DNA of 64,000 bases from JAIBJN01 sp963811635 (GTDB lineage: Bacteria; Actinomycetota; Thermoleophilia; Gaiellales; Gaiellaceae), in assembly GCA_963811635.1 (NCBI GenBank), contig CAWESB010000006.1, positions 1 through 64,000 of the forward strand, read 5' to 3'. Numbering within the stretch: position 1 is the first letter of the stretch; each line of letters opens with the position of its first letter. The notes under the pieces are model-generated. The model did not search any database. It saw nothing but the letters and a program-made list of their open reading frames with translations, and had not been told where the DNA came from. The translations under genes and the position numbers were made by a program. Of the stretch, positions 1-7,825 are shown piece by piece.

Positions 1-198
1 CAATCCGATGAATCCGGGCCAGAAGGCGCCAACCCGGAAAAGCCGGCCTCAGCAGGGCATTTAGAACCGGACGAACCGGGTGGCGCCGGCTCCGATCCGG
101 GCTCTCCGGATCACGTTGTGGGGCAGGCGTGGGGTGACGATGCCTCGGTAGAGGACGAATCGTGCGAGCCCGAAGGCGCGGATGGGCCGGCGAACTGA
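1..198 (+). CDS. C-terminal end of an unidentified acidic protein (partial)
   Basis: Reading frame 1 is open from the first base of the window to a TGA at 196-198, giving 65 residues of an acidic, proline- and glycine-rich, probably disordered tail. Its stop lies inside the start of the Rep-like gene (17-base overlap), so the two look translationally coupled. In actinomycete integrative elements the gene before rep is often an FtsK-like transfer protein, but nothing in this tail identifies the family. The residues VGQAWG recur in the integrase remnant near 3285, encoded by an identical 21-base stretch. Confidence 0.45.
   Translation, partial: QSDESGPEGANPEKPASAGHLEPDEPGGAGSDPGSPDHVVGQAWGDDASVEDESCEPEGADGPAN
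117..137 (+). repeat. 21-bp direct repeat, copy A
   Basis: Twenty-one bases (beginning TGTGGGGCAGG, ending GGGGTGA) are identical to positions 3279-3299. Both copies are read in frame as VGQAWG, here in the tail of the first partial gene and there in the integrase remnant. The pair encloses the Rep and lysin genes. Confidence 0.8.
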
Positions 199-976
199 GC
201 CTGCCCACGGCAGGCGCCGGCGGTGCACCGCAGGCCACCAGGGCCACTCGTGCAAGAAGCGCACCTGTGAGATCTGCGGACTGACCTGGGCTCGGGACTG
301 GCGGATCGTGCTACTTCACAACCTGAGGCACGTCGGCGGCCTAGTGATGACGTCGGCCGTCACTCCGCCGGGTCGGGACGAGCTTCCCTACGACGAGCGC
401 GTGTGCGCCCACCTGGGGCCGCACGTCCACGGCAAGCGATACGGATGCAAGGTCGACGCCGATGCTCTCCACGAGTGGTCGAGAGATATCTCGCGTCGTT
501 GGAAGCGACTTCACAACGCAGCTCGGAACGCAGTGAAGCGGAGGCATGGTCGGTGTCTGCCCTTGCTGATGCGGGCTTGGGAGCCCCAGGCGAGAGGGCC
601 CGCCCATGTGCATCGGGTGTTCGACTTGCGCCAGCCGTCTGACGCGTTGCTGGCGCGAGCCTATTTCCACGAGCTCGCTCGCCTCGCTCCCCGGCACCGG
701 TTCGGCTTCGTCGGGACTAAGCAGGGAAGCAGTGTCCAAGTCATGGCGGCGGAACGAGCGGCGGCATACCTGTCGAGCTACTTCGTGAGCGGGAATGGCG
801 AGAAAGCGCAGCTCCGGGAGAACGCGCGGAACCCGCACCTTCCTCGGCTACTCATTTGGCTCAGCCCGAGGGTTACACGAGAGACGGGCTTCACGATGCG
901 GCGGCGGCGAATGTGCCGGCTGCTCTGGGCGATCCGCCACGGCTACCTTCAACCCCCGTCCCTGGACGGGGGTTGA
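182..976 (+). CDS. rolling-circle replication initiator-like protein (RepSA type)
   Basis: A 264-residue basic protein. Near residues 23-35 it has CKKRTCEICG, a cysteine cluster as in the zinc site of actinobacterial RepSA-type initiators. It then carries a WARDW segment and, in the middle, a HVHRVF motif resembling the metal-binding HUH motif of relaxase/Rep endonucleases. Near residue 200 the stretch AAAYLSSYF resembles the catalytic Y-x-x-K-Y motif, although the usual lysine is missing. The family nicks and replicates plasmid-like integrative elements. It overlaps the preceding gene and lies in a remnant that ends at an integrase and a tRNA. The ATG at 182 keeps the cysteine cluster, so it was preferred to internal starts. 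Whether it is still active is unknown. Confidence 0.6.
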   Translation: MGRRTEPAHGRRRRCTAGHQGHSCKKRTCEICGLTWARDWRIVLLHNLRHVGGLVMTSAVTPPGRDELPYDERVCAHLGPHVHGKRYGCKVDADALHEWSRDISRRWKRLHNAARNAVKRRHGRCLPLLMRAWEPQARGPAHVHRVFDLRQPSDALLARAYFHELARLAPRHRFGFVGTKQGSSVQVMAAERAAAYLSSYFVSGNGEKAQLRENARNPHLPRLLIWLSPRVTRETGFTMRRRRMCRLLWAIRHGYLQPPSLDGG

Positions 977-1086
977 GCTCGCACGGACAATCCTGGCAGC
1001 AGGAGCTTGGCTGGCCGCTGCGCGAGCACCGTAGGCCGGCGGGCGGGGGGCGACGACGCGGTAGCGTTCCCGCGCCCCGCACGACG

Positions 1087-1218
1087 GCCGAGCAACCGCG
1101 CTACGGCAACGTCTCGACGGCCGACTTCATCGCCGCCGCCGAGACGGCGTCCGGGATGGATCTGGACAACTTCTTCAACGTCTGGCTCTTCACGCCCGGC
1201 AAGCCCACGACCTGGTGA
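1087..1218 (+). pseudogene. C-terminal stub of an M1-family aminopeptidase
   Basis: About 43 codons ending at the TGA at 1216-1218 read like the extreme C-terminus of M1 (gluzincin) aminopeptidases: a STADFIAAAE helix, SGMDLDNFF, then WLFTPGKP. The zinc site and the whole catalytic domain are absent. The upstream DNA belongs to the Rep-like element, so the peptidase was probably cut by an insertion or deletion. A hairpin terminator follows 11 bases later, which suggests this is the original gene end left in place. Confidence 0.6.
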
Positions 1219-1229
1219 ATCGGAGTCGA

Positions 1230-1254
1230 GGGGCGCCGTCCCAGGCGGCGCCCC
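1230..1254 (+). terminator. hairpin terminator after the M1 stub
   Basis: A perfect 9-bp stem, GGGGCGCCG paired with CGGCGCCCC around a 7-base loop, is followed by TT. It lies directly after the stop codon of the aminopeptidase stub. Confidence 0.6.
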
Positions 1255-1292
1255 TTGACACTCTCGTTACAAGAATGTAGAACCGCCGCGGT

Positions 1293-1487
1293 ATGCCCGA
1301 CCCCCCGCGGGACATCAGCCTGGAAGAGGACCACGGCGACGAGAGCGACGAGCCCGAGTTCGATGAGGCCCTCGATCCCGAGCTCGGCGAGACGGAGTTC
1401 CAGGTCGAGGTCGATCTCGAGCTCGAGCGGCGAGACATCCACGAGGTCGACGACGAGCTCGAGAACTACGGGGAGTCGGCGGAGTGA
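1293..1487 (+). CDS. small acidic protein of unknown function
   Basis: A 64-residue, strongly acidic protein (many Glu and Asp, few basic residues) without a signal peptide or membrane segment. Its TGA stop overlaps the GTG start of the amidase gene by four bases (GTGA), which supports it as a genuine first gene of a short operon with the two peptidoglycan hydrolases. Such small acidic proteins can be inhibitors or partners of basic enzymes, but that is only a thought. No family was recognised. Confidence 0.45.
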   Translation: MPDPPRDISLEEDHGDESDEPEFDEALDPELGETEFQVEVDLELERRDIHEVDDELENYGESAE

Positions 1488-2104
1488 CCGAGCCACGGAG
1501 CATTCGCAGGGTTCCGGGCATGGGCGGGAGGGTCTTCGACTACCGCGGAACGGGGCTTTGCCCGCCCAGCCGAGACTTCCGAATCCGACCCCTGGTCTTC
1601 GTCAATCACATCCCCGAGGTGCCTCAGGCGACCGGAACGGCTGATTTTGAGACACTCGGCCGGATCCTGAAGGGGAAGGGTCTCGCGATCCAAGCGGCCA
1701 CGGACGCCGAGGGCAACGTCGCGCTCTTCACACGGCTCGACCAGTTCTGCTTCGGCCACCTGGGCGCCAACATGGTCGCCTGCGGTGCCGAGCACATGCA
1801 CAGCAGCGTCAACAAGGTGTGGACCGAGGAGCAGATGCGAGCCGCTGCCTGGTTGGCGAACCGCGCCTGGAATGCGTTCGGGATCAAGCCGCGCCGGGCG
1901 ATTCTCACTCCCGGCGACGGGCATCTGGAGGGTTCGGAGTTCGTGCTGGACCGACCGGTGGGCGTTCGGCGCCGCGGCCATACCTCACACAAGAACGTGT
2001 CGGCGTTGATCGGCTCCCACCAGCGCAACGACCCGGGTGACGGGTTCAGCTTCCGCCACCTGTACGAGCTCACGCGCTTCTTCCACAAGCACGACCGTTT
2101 CTGA
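1484..2104 (+). CDS. N-acetylmuramoyl-L-alanine amidase-like endolysin (PGRP/Amidase_2 type)
   Basis: A 206-residue protein. The motifs follow the Amidase_2/PGRP fold: VNHIPE near residue 40 (first zinc histidine), a central FGHLGANMVACGAEHMHSSV-like core, and SHKNVSALIGSHQRNDPG near residue 165, matching the family's C-terminal zinc histidine and H-x-DPG segment. The family cleaves the amide bond between muramic acid and the stem peptide. No signal peptide is present, as in phage endolysins, which fits its place in an element remnant. Four bases separate it from the CHAP gene, so the two are probably co-transcribed. The GTG start is chosen because it overlaps the preceding stop. Confidence 0.7.
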   Translation: MTEPRSIRRVPGMGGRVFDYRGTGLCPPSRDFRIRPLVFVNHIPEVPQATGTADFETLGRILKGKGLAIQAATDAEGNVALFTRLDQFCFGHLGANMVACGAEHMHSSVNKVWTEEQMRAAAWLANRAWNAFGIKPRRAILTPGDGHLEGSEFVLDRPVGVRRRGHTSHKNVSALIGSHQRNDPGDGFSFRHLYELTRFFHKHDRF

Positions 2105-2107
2105 GCC

Positions 2108-2914
2108 ATGGCTGGGCCGCTCACCCTGACGACTCCCCCGATGCACGGCCCGGACGTCCGTCGAGCCCAGAAGCTTCTGAACGAGAATCGGTTCGGCGAC
2201 TTCCTGGACGGCGACGTCAACGGCGTCTTCGACCAGGCGACGGCACGCGCATGCCGCCTTGCGCGCTACTGGCTCGGCTACCGTGAGCAAGACCAGGTCG
2301 CAGTCTTCGGCTCCCAGCTTGCCGGGTACCTCGCGGGCACCAAGCGTCTTCCTCCCGTCCGCCGTGCCCGCCGGGAGCTGCGCAGGCGGCTGACCCCGAA
2401 GCGTCAGAAGCGGGCGCGTCTGAAAGCGCTGGCGTTGGCCAAGCGGCAACTTGGCACCACGGAGCATCCGGGCGGATCGAACAGCAATAAGTACACCCGC
2501 TGGTACATGCGCCATCCAGACGGGTGGCAGGCCGACGGCCCGGAGTGGTGCGCGATATTCGTCACGTGGTGCTACGCCCACGCCGGCTGGCCGACGGATG
2601 CGTTCAATCGCGACAAGAATCACTGGGCGTCCTGTCCGGCGATGCGGAACGCCGCGGAGGCCGGTAACGACGACCTGAGGGTCACACGCAGACCCAAGCC
2701 CGGCGACCTCGCGATCTACGATCTCCCGCCTACGACCGTCGACAACTCGCTGGCGAACCACATCGGCATGTTCGAGGAGTGGATCGACGACGACCACCGG
2801 ACCTTCACGGCAATCGAGGGAAACCTCGGGGACGAGGTCGTGCGGATGACCCGCGATCGCTCGATCGTGACCGTGTTCGTCCGCGTCGGCAAGGCGCAAG
2901 ACCTGCCCGAGTAG
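2108..2914 (+). CDS. peptidoglycan-binding and CHAP-domain endopeptidase
   Basis: A 268-residue protein. Residues 1-75 resemble a peptidoglycan-binding repeat (DVRRAQKLLNE ... GVFDQATARA). A basic linker follows, then a CHAP-type NlpC/P60 cysteine peptidase or amidase domain from about 105. The catalytic cysteine is in EWCAIFVTWCY, the histidine in ANHIGMFEEW, and the third polar residue in AIEGNLG. These enzymes cut peptide cross-links in the wall. No signal peptide is seen. Sitting four bases after the amidase gene, it forms a two-enzyme lysis pair typical of phage or integrative-element lysis modules. Confidence 0.75.
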   Translation: MAGPLTLTTPPMHGPDVRRAQKLLNENRFGDFLDGDVNGVFDQATARACRLARYWLGYREQDQVAVFGSQLAGYLAGTKRLPPVRRARRELRRRLTPKRQKRARLKALALAKRQLGTTEHPGGSNSNKYTRWYMRHPDGWQADGPEWCAIFVTWCYAHAGWPTDAFNRDKNHWASCPAMRNAAEAGNDDLRVTRRPKPGDLAIYDLPPTTVDNSLANHIGMFEEWIDDDHRTFTAIEGNLGDEVVRMTRDRSIVTVFVRVGKAQDLPE

Positions 2915-2987
2915 AAGGAGCGAGGCGAACGAGAAAAGCCGCGTTCCCGGGCTTCCGTCCCAATTCACGCCGCCGTACGGTTCGCAC

Positions 2988-3197
2988 GTGAGCTGGAACC
3001 AGGACCTCAGGTCGCTCGTGGTTCGTACCTGACCTATTGGTGAGACCTTCACGCTCGCCCAGGTGTACGAGTTCGAGATTGAGCTTGCGGCGTTGCATCC
3101 CGAGAGCCAACACGTTCAAGACTCGATCAGACAGACATTGCAGCACCTGCGTGATGCAGGTCTGATCGAGTTCGTTGACGACCGGGGGACCTATCGT
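2988..3197 (+). pseudogene. broken DpnI-like winged-helix domain
   Basis: One frame reads SWNQDLRSLVVRT, a TGA stop at 3030-3032, then GETFTLAQVYEFEIELAA, a LHPES segment, IRQTLQHLRDAGLIEF and GTYR. This is the winged-helix DNA-binding domain found at the C-terminus of DpnI/Dam-replacing restriction enzymes and as stand-alone proteins. The in-frame stop and the missing normal ending mark it as a pseudogene. It runs straight into the integrase remnant. Confidence 0.6.
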
Positions 3198-3348
3198 GCT
3201 GCAACGCTACGGGCACCTGTACCCAGGTGCCTCCGAGCGCGCCGCGAAGGCGCTCGACGACTATCTCCTCGATGTTGCTGTGGGGCAGGCGTGGGGTGAA
3301 GCGCCCGGCCCTTTAGAGCCTGAGGAAGAATCCCCTGGAAATGACGAG
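3187..3348 (+). pseudogene. C-terminal remnant of a tyrosine integrase
   Basis: The frame reads LQRYGHLYPGASERAAKALDDYL, the hallmark end of phage-type tyrosine recombinases in which the tyrosine of YGHL is the nucleophile. An acidic tail follows and stays open into the neighbouring tRNA gene. The catalytic Arg and His boxes are gone. Its position against the 3' end of tRNA-Ala(TGC) indicates that the element integrated there. Confidence 0.7.
3279..3299 (+). repeat. 21-bp direct repeat, copy B
   Basis: Identical to 117-137. It lies inside the integrase remnant and is read there as VGQAWGE. With copy A it brackets about 3.1 kb of element DNA. Confidence 0.8.
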
Positions 3349-3421
3349 TGGAGCGTGCGGGAATCGAACCCGCGACCTCCGGCTTGCAAAGCCGGCGCTC
3401 TCCCAGCTGAGCTAACGCCCC
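3349..3421 (-). tRNA. tRNA-Ala (anticodon TGC)
   Basis: On the minus strand the gene starts GGGGCGTTAGCTCAG. It has a 7-bp acceptor stem (GGGGCGT with ACGCTCC), anticodon loop TTTGCAA between CCGGC and GCCGG, a T arm GCGGG-TTCGATT-CCCGC, and discriminator A at 3349. CCA is not encoded. Its 3' end faces the integrase remnant, the classic site for tRNA-targeting integrases. Confidence 0.95.
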
Positions 3422-3478
3422 GTTGCGACTGAGTGTACTCGGGGCGGGGGCGCGGATCCCGCCCCGGCCGGCTCGCGC

Positions 3479-4723
3479 TCAGCCGCGCGCCGGGAAGCGG
3501 ATCACCTGCACGCCCCAGCGGCCGATTCTCGTCTTGAAGGCTCCGCCCCGCACCGGCACTCTGCGGCCGCCGGTCGGGTAGACCCTCCCCGCTCGCAGGT
3601 CGGCGGGAAGCCCGCGGACTTTCACGGTCTTCGCGCCCTTGCCGAAGCGGGCAACGATCACCCACACCGCATTCGCCCTGCGGCGGGAGATCACCGTCGT
3701 GTAGCGGTCGTTCACGTTCACGCCCACGCCGTTCGCCCGCCCGGCGAGGACCTCGTTGAGCTCGGTGCCGGGGCCCAGCTCCCGCAGGAGGCGCTTCAGG
3801 ACGCCGTTCCAGAACGTCCAGTTCCAACCGAGCGCGCGGTCGCGGTCGCTGAGGCACTCGTCATGGCCGCCGTAGAAGATCAGGCCGCGCGCTCCGTGCA
3901 TGATCGCGTCGTAGACCATGTAGCGCTCCTGCCGCCTGGTCGGCAGCACATAGGTCGAGCCGTGCCACGCGCCGGTGAAGCAGATCTGCAGGGTCATGAA
4001 GACGCCCTCGTTCGGCGTCGCGCGCCGGATCACGCTCGTCCACCGGCCGACGGCGTGCAGATCGGGATCGTTCGTCATCAGGCGGACCGGATAGATGTCG
4101 ACCCCGTGGAAGTCGGTGACGGCGCTGTAGGGGGCGAGATCGCCGACCGAGCCCCTGGGCGCCTGCACGGTAAGCCACGCATGCGCCGGGTCGAGCCGTC
4201 CGACGACTTCCTTCGCGTACGACAGCGAGTCGACGCCGTGCCCGGCCCAGTACGGCTCGTTGACGCCGCGCCAGAAGCCGAGCCCGGGATGGAGGGCGAG
4301 CGTCGGCACGAGGCTCCCGAGCATGGCCGTGCGCTCGTCGCCGCGCGTCGCGAGACCGAGCTCGCGAACGGAGAGCCAGACCAGAGCGCCACGCGAGTGG
4401 GCGGCGTCGAGCCACGCGAGGACGGGCGGCAGGACGTCGGGCGACCATGGCGCCCTGCCCGGAGGCGCGACCCTGAAGATGCGGACGCCGCCGGCAACGA
4501 CCTCGTCCAGGCCGTCGGTGCCGGCCGGGGTGAGCCCGCCGAGCGGCGGCGGGTCGGCCAGGCCGATCAGGAATTCCGGCTCGCCGTCCACCAGCGTCCG
4601 GCCTCCGCTGCCGACCTCGGTCACGGTGGCAGAGGCCTGCCCGGCAAGGGCAAGCACCGCCAGAGACACCAAGACGCCACAGCGGGCCGCCGCTGCGGCG
4701 CCGCTGCGCGCGCCGAAACTCAC
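3479..4723 (-). CDS. secreted glycoside hydrolase-like TIM-barrel protein
   Basis: A 414-residue protein with an N-terminal signal peptide (hydrophobic VLVSLAVLALAGQASA, residues about 18-33). The body reads like a (beta/alpha)8 barrel related to GH5/GH42-like enzymes: GVRIFRV near 80, GFWRGVNEPYW near 150 (the NEP triad is the typical acid/base position of clan A hydrolases), DFHGVDIYP near 205, and GARGLIFYGG near 280. The C-terminal ~90 residues are beta-rich, like the accessory domain of such enzymes. Substrate is unknown. The start is GTG at 4723, upstream of the signal peptide. It stands alone, convergent to the tRNA side. Confidence 0.55.
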   Translation of the reverse strand: MSFGARSGAAAAARCGVLVSLAVLALAGQASATVTEVGSGGRTLVDGEPEFLIGLADPPPLGGLTPAGTDGLDEVVAGGVRIFRVAPPGRAPWSPDVLPPVLAWLDAAHSRGALVWLSVRELGLATRGDERTAMLGSLVPTLALHPGLGFWRGVNEPYWAGHGVDSLSYAKEVVGRLDPAHAWLTVQAPRGSVGDLAPYSAVTDFHGVDIYPVRLMTNDPDLHAVGRWTSVIRRATPNEGVFMTLQICFTGAWHGSTYVLPTRRQERYMVYDAIMHGARGLIFYGGHDECLSDRDRALGWNWTFWNGVLKRLLRELGPGTELNEVLAGRANGVGVNVNDRYTTVISRRRANAVWVIVARFGKGAKTVKVRGLPADLRAGRVYPTGGRRVPVRGGAFKTRIGRWGVQVIRFPARG

Positions 4724-4861
4724 GGCTCATTCTACGTCGTGACGCCGCGGTCGATCCATGCCCCGGAAGGCTAGTTTTGTCGACGGCGAGGGTGCGCCCG
4801 GCCAGGTGCTCTCTACCCGCGAAAGGGGAGCGCAGACCGGCCCGGCGGAGCTACCTCGGAG

Positions 4862-5167
4862 CTAGTCGCCCCAGTCGAAGTCGCGCGAACGCCCCCACAG
4901 GGTGTCCTCGGGGTCGACACCCGGATCGGTGTCCTCCCCGGCGGGCCATGCGAGCACCTTGCTGGGTTCGAGCTCGGGCTCCTGGCCGCTCAACGTGTCT
5001 TCGAGTCGGGCCTGCTCCTCCGTCTTGAACAGAGGGTGATTCTGGAAAGGATCCTCGACGTTGTACCGGTCGATCGGCATGCTGCCGTCGAGTTGAGAGT
5101 TCTTCCGCTTGAGCTCGAGGTGCTCCTCGATCACGCGGGAAAAGATGGTGTCTCTCTGCTCGCTCAC
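4862..5167 (-). CDS. conserved small hydrophilic protein of unknown function
   Basis: A 101-residue acidic, soluble protein without membrane segments. It has a helical N-terminus (VIEEHLELKRKNSQLDG) and a tail rich in acidic residues and tryptophan (TLWGRSRDFDWGD). The GTG start at 5167 is preceded by a weak purine stretch. No known domain was recognised. It is separated from the diguanylate cyclase by about 70 bases and reads in the same direction, so it may be the last gene of that transcript. Confidence 0.6.
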   Translation of the reverse strand: MSEQRDTIFSRVIEEHLELKRKNSQLDGSMPIDRYNVEDPFQNHPLFKTEEQARLEDTLSGQEPELEPSKVLAWPAGEDTDPGVDPEDTLWGRSRDFDWGD

Positions 5168-5234
5168 TCACACCTCACAAGTAGGGGAAAAAGGCAAGCG
5201 CCGGATTGTAGACGACCTAGCGCCAACTGAGAAC

Positions 5235-7041
5235 CTAATCGTGCGCGCGGACGATGGTACCCACGTCTGCCGAGACGACGCAGTTCTTACCTGCACGCTT
5301 GGCCCGGTAGAGCGCCTCGTCGGCGGCGGCGAAGAGCGCCGCCGGGGTCGGGGCCTCTGGAAAGGCGGCGACGCCGAAGCTCGCGGTGACGGCGACGAGG
5401 CCTCCGGGATGCGTCGCCATCGGGCGGGCGGCGAGCGCGCGGCGGAGCCGCTCGGCCAAGCTGGAGGGCTCCCTCCAGCTCGGTCTGGGGCAGGAGCACG
5501 GCGAACTCCTCACCGCCGTAGCGGGCGGGAAGATCGATCTCGCGCACGGTCGCCCGCAGGATGTCCGCGAACGTCTGGAGGACGTCGTCTCCGGCCTGGT
5601 GGCCGTAGCGGTCGTTCACCTGCTTGAAGTCGTCGAGGTCGGCGAGGATCAGGGCGAGCCCGCCCTCGAAGCGCTCGGCCCGCGAGATCTCCGCCTCGAG
5701 CGCCTCCTCGAAGTGGCGCCGGTTCGGGAGCTCGGTCAGGCCGTCGGTGTTCGCCTGGCGCTCGACCAGCCGGTGCAGCCGCGCGTTCTCGAGCGCGACC
5801 GACGCTTGGGAGGCGAGCCAGTGGGCGAGCTCCCGCGCCTCGTCGCTGAAATCGGCCTCCTTCGGCGTCAGATAGAGGACGCCGCTCTCGCGGCCGTCGA
5901 GGCCGAGCGGGATAGCGAGTGGCGAGCCGCCCGCGTCGGGGTCGCCCTCGTTCGCGATCTCCTTGCCGTTGACGACGAGCCGGGCGCCCGCCGCGCCGGT
6001 CGCCTCCACCGTGTTCGTGACGATCACGGGCAGAAGCGTGTACGGGTCGTGCGTCGCCGCGAGAGCGTCGCCGAAGCGGGCGATCGCGTCGCGAACGCGG
6101 CCGCGTTCGGCGTCGAGCTCCCGCAGGCGCTGCTCGAGCTGGGCAGCCATGTCGTTGAAGGCCTCGCCGAGGGCGGCGAACTCGTCGCGCCCGCGCACCG
6201 GGACACGCTGGTCGAGGCTTCCTTTGGCGATGCCGGCCGCGGCCGCGGCGAGCTCGCCCAGCGAGCGGACGATCGTGCGGCCGAACGTGTACGCGAGGAT
6301 GCCGACCGCGAGCATCGCGACGGCGGAGAAGAGCAGGAACCTGCTGCGCAGGTCTTGGACGGCCTGTTCGATCGCGGGCTTCGGGCTGAGCGCCACCATC
6401 GAGATCGCCGGGCGGTCGAGGCTCGGCTCGGCGGCGAGCAGGTCGGTGCCGAGAGCACGGTACGTCGAGCCGCCGACGCTGATGTAGCCCGGCCGCTGAT
6501 GCGGAACCTCGAGCTTGCCGTGGATCCGGCTCGGCGCGATCACCTCGCCGTCGGCGACGAAAACGAAGCGGTCGCCGTCGTCGAGTGCGGAACGGTTCGA
6601 GAGTCGCCGCACGAGCGCGTCGTCGAACGGCACCGAGACCACGACCTTGCCGACGAGCTTCTCGTCGGCGATGACGCGGACGACGCGGAACGGCGCCAGC
6701 GGCGGCGGCTTCTGCCCGGCCAGGAGCTCGTCCGCAGCGGAGTAGAAGGAGCTGTTCGGAACGTCCTTCGCGAACTGAAGGAGCTTCGCGCGGTTGTGGT
6801 CTTGGAGTGCCTGCTGGACCTGGGTCGCGCGGGCGAGCGACTTGGCCGTCTCGGCCGCGTCCTCCGAGATCTGCTCCTGGTAGTCGGCCTGCGCCACGCG
6901 GAGGGCCGTCGAAAGCCTGGCATCGGCCGAGCCGGTCTCACCGCGCTGCGCCACTTCGCTGAACGCGACCGTGGCCGCGACGAGCGGCAGCAGCGCCAGC
7001 AGCATGAAGTAGATGACGAGACGAAGCTTGAAACTTCCCAT
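5235..7041 (-). CDS. membrane diguanylate cyclase (sensor, HAMP, GAF, GGDEF) with a frameshift
   Basis: From the ATG at 7041 the protein has a transmembrane helix (residues 5-25), an extracytoplasmic sensor region, a second helix near 235 (FLLFSAVAMLAVGILAYTFG), a HAMP segment, a GAF-like domain with LASQASVALENARLHRL, and a GGDEF domain with ADLDDFKQVNDRYGH and the active-site loop RYGGEEF. The family makes cyclic di-GMP. One base too many near 5459-5461 breaks the frame. Removing it restores ALQ-LAERLRRAL and continues to the normal end, ALYRAKRAGKN, with a stop at 5235. Without the fix the domain loses its C-terminal third. This is an assembly indel or a recent mutation. Confidence 0.8.
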
Positions 7042-7149
7042 GGTCGAGCGGTTCTGGCCGTAGCCTCCCGAAACGTAAAGCCGACATTTCCATCGGCGTC
7101 GCGGCAATCCCTCTTTAGGGGGATCGGACGCACGGAGCCGAAATCCCGG

Positions 7150-7419
7150 CTAGAAGATGGGGCGCTCGAGCGCGATCGCGAGCGTCATGCCCAGGAACCA
7201 GCAGGCCGTCGTCAGGCCGACCGCGAACGGCACGAGATGGCGGTCACGGCCTCCGAGCACCGCGGCGAAGAGGGCGATGAAGACGGCGGCCGTGGCCAGG
7301 CGGCCGGGCGACCAGACCAGCGCGGCCAGCCCGGCGAAGATCGCGAAGGTCGCCAGAAAATCTGCGACGAGCTGGGTCGCGGTCGCGCGCCCGCCGTACT
7401 CCGGCTCGTAGGCGCTCAC
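7150..7419 (-). CDS. small membrane protein, unknown function
   Basis: An 89-residue protein with three predicted hydrophobic helices (ADFLATFAIFAGLAALVW, ATAAVFIALFAAVLG, LVPFAVGLTTACWFLGMTLA). Its ATG overlaps the stop of the upstream membrane gene by four bases (ATGA), so the two are translationally coupled. No family was recognised. Confidence 0.6.
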   Translation of the reverse strand: MSAYEPEYGGRATATQLVADFLATFAIFAGLAALVWSPGRLATAAVFIALFAAVLGGRDRHLVPFAVGLTTACWFLGMTLAIALERPIF

Positions 7420-7682
7420 TGCGCCCTCCGCGACCGGGCGACGAGGACCGGCTCAGATACGCGCCGTCGCTGGGGGGAGCCGTGCGGCCCCGGCCGACGG
7501 CCCGGGATCGGGGCCCGCGGGCCACGGCGACGAGGCGGCTCGATGCCGCCTCCGCCCAGGCTTTCCCCGGTGCTTCCGGCCGCAGCGTCAGGCGGGTCCT
7601 TGACCGCCCACCAGATCACGTAGGCGAGGTAGACGGCCGGGATCTTGAGTATCACCGTCATCCAGATGGCCAGCCACACCAT
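7416..7682 (-). CDS. small membrane-anchored protein, unknown function
   Basis: An 88-residue protein: one strong N-terminal helix (WLAIWMTVILKIPAVYLAYV), then a proline-, glycine- and arginine-rich cytoplasmic tail. It overlaps the next gene by ATGA and is probably the first gene of a two-gene membrane operon. No known domain. Confidence 0.55.
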   Translation of the reverse strand: MVWLAIWMTVILKIPAVYLAYVIWWAVKDPPDAAAGSTGESLGGGGIEPPRRRGPRAPIPGRRPGPHGSPQRRRVSEPVLVARSRRAQ

Positions 7683-7825
7683 GTGCCGCTGAGTGTAACC
7701 TAGCCCGCTTCAGGAAAAAGCGACCCCTGGGCCGGCGCCCCTGCGGCAACATCGGAGGCGCCCACCCGAGCCCGTCCAGCGTCCAGCGGCGGGCCGAGCA
7801 CGAGGGCCCAGAAAGGGGGAAGAAC

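Noticed and set aside
5386..7623. 745-residue plus-strand frame
   Set aside because: Antisense shadow of the diguanylate cyclase gene with low-complexity composition.
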